Origin: Candidatus Blautia equi
Lineage (GTDB): Bacteria; Bacillota; Clostridia; Lachnospirales; Lachnospiraceae
Assembly (NCBI GenBank): GCA_018064695.1
Contig: JAGHUU010000226.1
Coordinates: forward strand, 1 to 5,710
Direction: 5' to 3'
DNA length: 5,710 nt
How positions within the stretch are numbered: position 1 is the stretch's first letter; every line of letters begins with the position of its first letter. Below are positions 5,270 through 5,710 of this stretch, piece by piece. Under the pieces are notes generated by a model. It saw only the letters and a list, made by a program, of their open reading frames with translations. It was not told the origin of the DNA and did not search any database. The position numbers were made by a program, and so were the translations under genes.

Positions 5270-5359
5270 GCAATCATCTCATAACGCGGACCCCCTACTC
5301 AGGAATCGTACTGACGCATTTATGAACCATACTGTAGTGTATGGGAGCTACTCCCTTTT
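5261..5359 (-). ncRNA. yybP-ykoY (Mn2+) riboswitch aptamer
   Basis: The 99-base minus-strand segment carries both hallmarks of this family: AAAAG-GGAGTAGC at the 5' end (5347-5359) and GCAAGA-CTTTT at the 3' end (5261-5271). AAAAG pairs with CTTTT to form the closing stem P1. Between them, CCATAC/GTATGG forms P2 (5327-5344). TTCATAA/TTATGAG forms P3, which holds the internal-loop motif GTCAGTAC and CCGC. The family member I remember from Lactococcus has AAAGGGGAGTAGC, GTCAATTC and GCAAGACCTTT at the same places. In studied members Mn2+ binding stabilises P1 and raises expression of downstream genes, typically Mn2+ exporters or related membrane proteins. Here the downstream genes are hflK and hflC. 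The identification is from motif and fold, not a covariance search. Confidence 0.82.
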
Positions 5360-5362
5360 CTT

Positions 5363-5378
5363 TGTTAATATATTAACA
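5363..5378. promoter_or_regulatory. 16-bp perfect palindrome over the -10 box and start site
   Basis: TGTTAATATATTAACA is fully self-complementary and covers the -10 box through to the predicted start. A dimeric repressor could bind here. It could also be a chance product of A/T richness, and I do not recognise the site as belonging to a known regulator. Confidence 0.35.
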
Positions 5379-5397
5379 CATTTATATGAAAAGTCAA
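5370..5397 (-). promoter_or_regulatory. extended -10 promoter of the riboswitch-hflKC transcript
   Basis: The -35 box TTGACT (5392-5397), a 16-base spacer and the -10 box TAATAT (5370-5375) with an upstream TG (TGTTAATAT) form a good sigma-A promoter. The predicted start near 5363 falls only a few bases before the riboswitch P1 strand, as is usual for such leaders. Confidence 0.7.
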
Positions 5398-5648
5398 GCA
5401 CTTTTTTTAAATTTCACTCCGCTATCGCTTCATTTCATATTTGTGGGGGTATGTAACATACCCCACTCCCCCAATCGCATCGTGAGATGCATTTTTACTT
5501 TATGCAATGCATATAAACAGCATCCTCAGTATCACCTTTGGTAAGCCATATGGGGGTTGCATGTTCCCATTTTTACTCTGCAATCAATTATAAATTACAT
5601 CAGCGCACTCCTGAACGAGCTGCTGGCTGCGAGTGATGGCGGGGTCGC
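5398..5648. other. non-coding stretch with small palindromes
   Basis: I see no convincing gene here. It contains a hairpin at 5443-5466 (GTG-(G)-GGGTATG-taa-CATACCCCAC) and a minimal hairpin GCATC-GTGA-GATGC at 5477-5490. ATTTTTACT occurs twice (5491-5499 and 5569-5577), each followed shortly by TGCAAT. CACTC/GAGTG arms lie in the GC-richer part around 5606-5635. No clear T-run terminator for the upstream minus-strand gene is visible. It may be remnant or repetitive intergenic DNA. Confidence 0.5.
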
Positions 5649-5710
5649 TTAGATTTCATCGTGGGTTTTGTATTTTCCTGCTTTTTTAGCGTATTCTATA
5701 ATCTCGGTCA
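5649..5710 (-). CDS. C-terminal end of an unrecognised protein (5' end outside window)
   Basis: A minus-strand frame enters from the right edge and reads TEIIEYAKKAGKYKTHDEI before a TAA stop at 5651-5649. The amphipathic, Lys/Glu-rich wording looks like a real protein C-terminus, perhaps a helical end. Nineteen codons are too few to name a family. It would be the upstream neighbour of the riboswitch-hflKC unit, ending about 250 bases before its promoter, and so is probably a separate transcription unit. Confidence 0.4.
   Translation of the reverse strand, partial: TEIIEYAKKAGKYKTHDEI

Noticed and set aside
5343..5362. GGGAG-CTA-CTCCC followed by TTTTCTTTG as a plus-strand terminator.
   Set aside because: The same bases are the conserved 5' part of the minus-strand riboswitch, the stem is only 5 bp, and no plus-strand gene precedes it.
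5501..5590. Short minus-strand frames between the right-edge gene and the hflKC promoter, for example one reading WLTKGDTEDAVYMHCIK.
   Set aside because: They are under 30 codons, have no ribosome binding site, and have stops close on both sides. At most they could be a gene remnant.

Overview
The window reads as a chromosomal segment of a low-GC Gram-positive anaerobe, most likely a clostridium of the Lachnospiraceae type. This rests on the wording of the ribosomal proteins and RpoA, the gene order rpmJ-rpsM-rpsK-rpsD-rpoA with rpsD inside the operon, strong AGGAGG-type ribosome binding sites, GTG starts and sigma-A-like promoters. It is a judgement from memory of these families, not a database result. 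Every gene I can support lies on the minus strand, so the window reads right to left.

Right edge (5398-5710): the last 19 codons of an unrecognised gene, then about 250 bases of non-coding DNA with small palindromes.

Centre right (3158-5397): an hflK-hflC operon for a pair of SPFH (band 7) membrane proteins. They would form the HflKC assembly that in studied bacteria encloses and modulates the FtsH protease. The operon has an extended -10 promoter, and its roughly 215-base leader contains what I recognise as a yybP-ykoY (Mn2+) riboswitch. The 3' strand of the riboswitch closing stem is also the 5' arm of a 16-bp intrinsic terminator. The layout therefore predicts that Mn2+ turns HflKC on. 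This is the most interesting element of the window. A 16-bp perfect palindrome also covers the promoter -10 box.

Centre (2870-3239): a non-coding stretch with the hflKC terminator (a 16-bp perfect stem), two further palindromic hairpins, a second terminator, and a strong promoter with an A/T-rich upstream tract that fires leftward into rpmJ. The transcript would begin directly with a stem-loop.

Left (1-2869): the alpha ribosomal operon, rpmJ (L36), rpsM (S13), rpsK (S11), rpsD (S4) and rpoA (RNA polymerase alpha, cut by the window edge just before its stop codon). The operon has its own promoter at rpmJ. infA, which usually precedes rpmJ, is not there, and hflKC is the upstream neighbour. 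A 315-base structured gap separates rpmJ from rpsM. It holds a duplicated hairpin with a compensatory base-pair change and a GAGA-loop hairpin just before the rpsM ribosome binding site, a plausible place for S4 feedback control.
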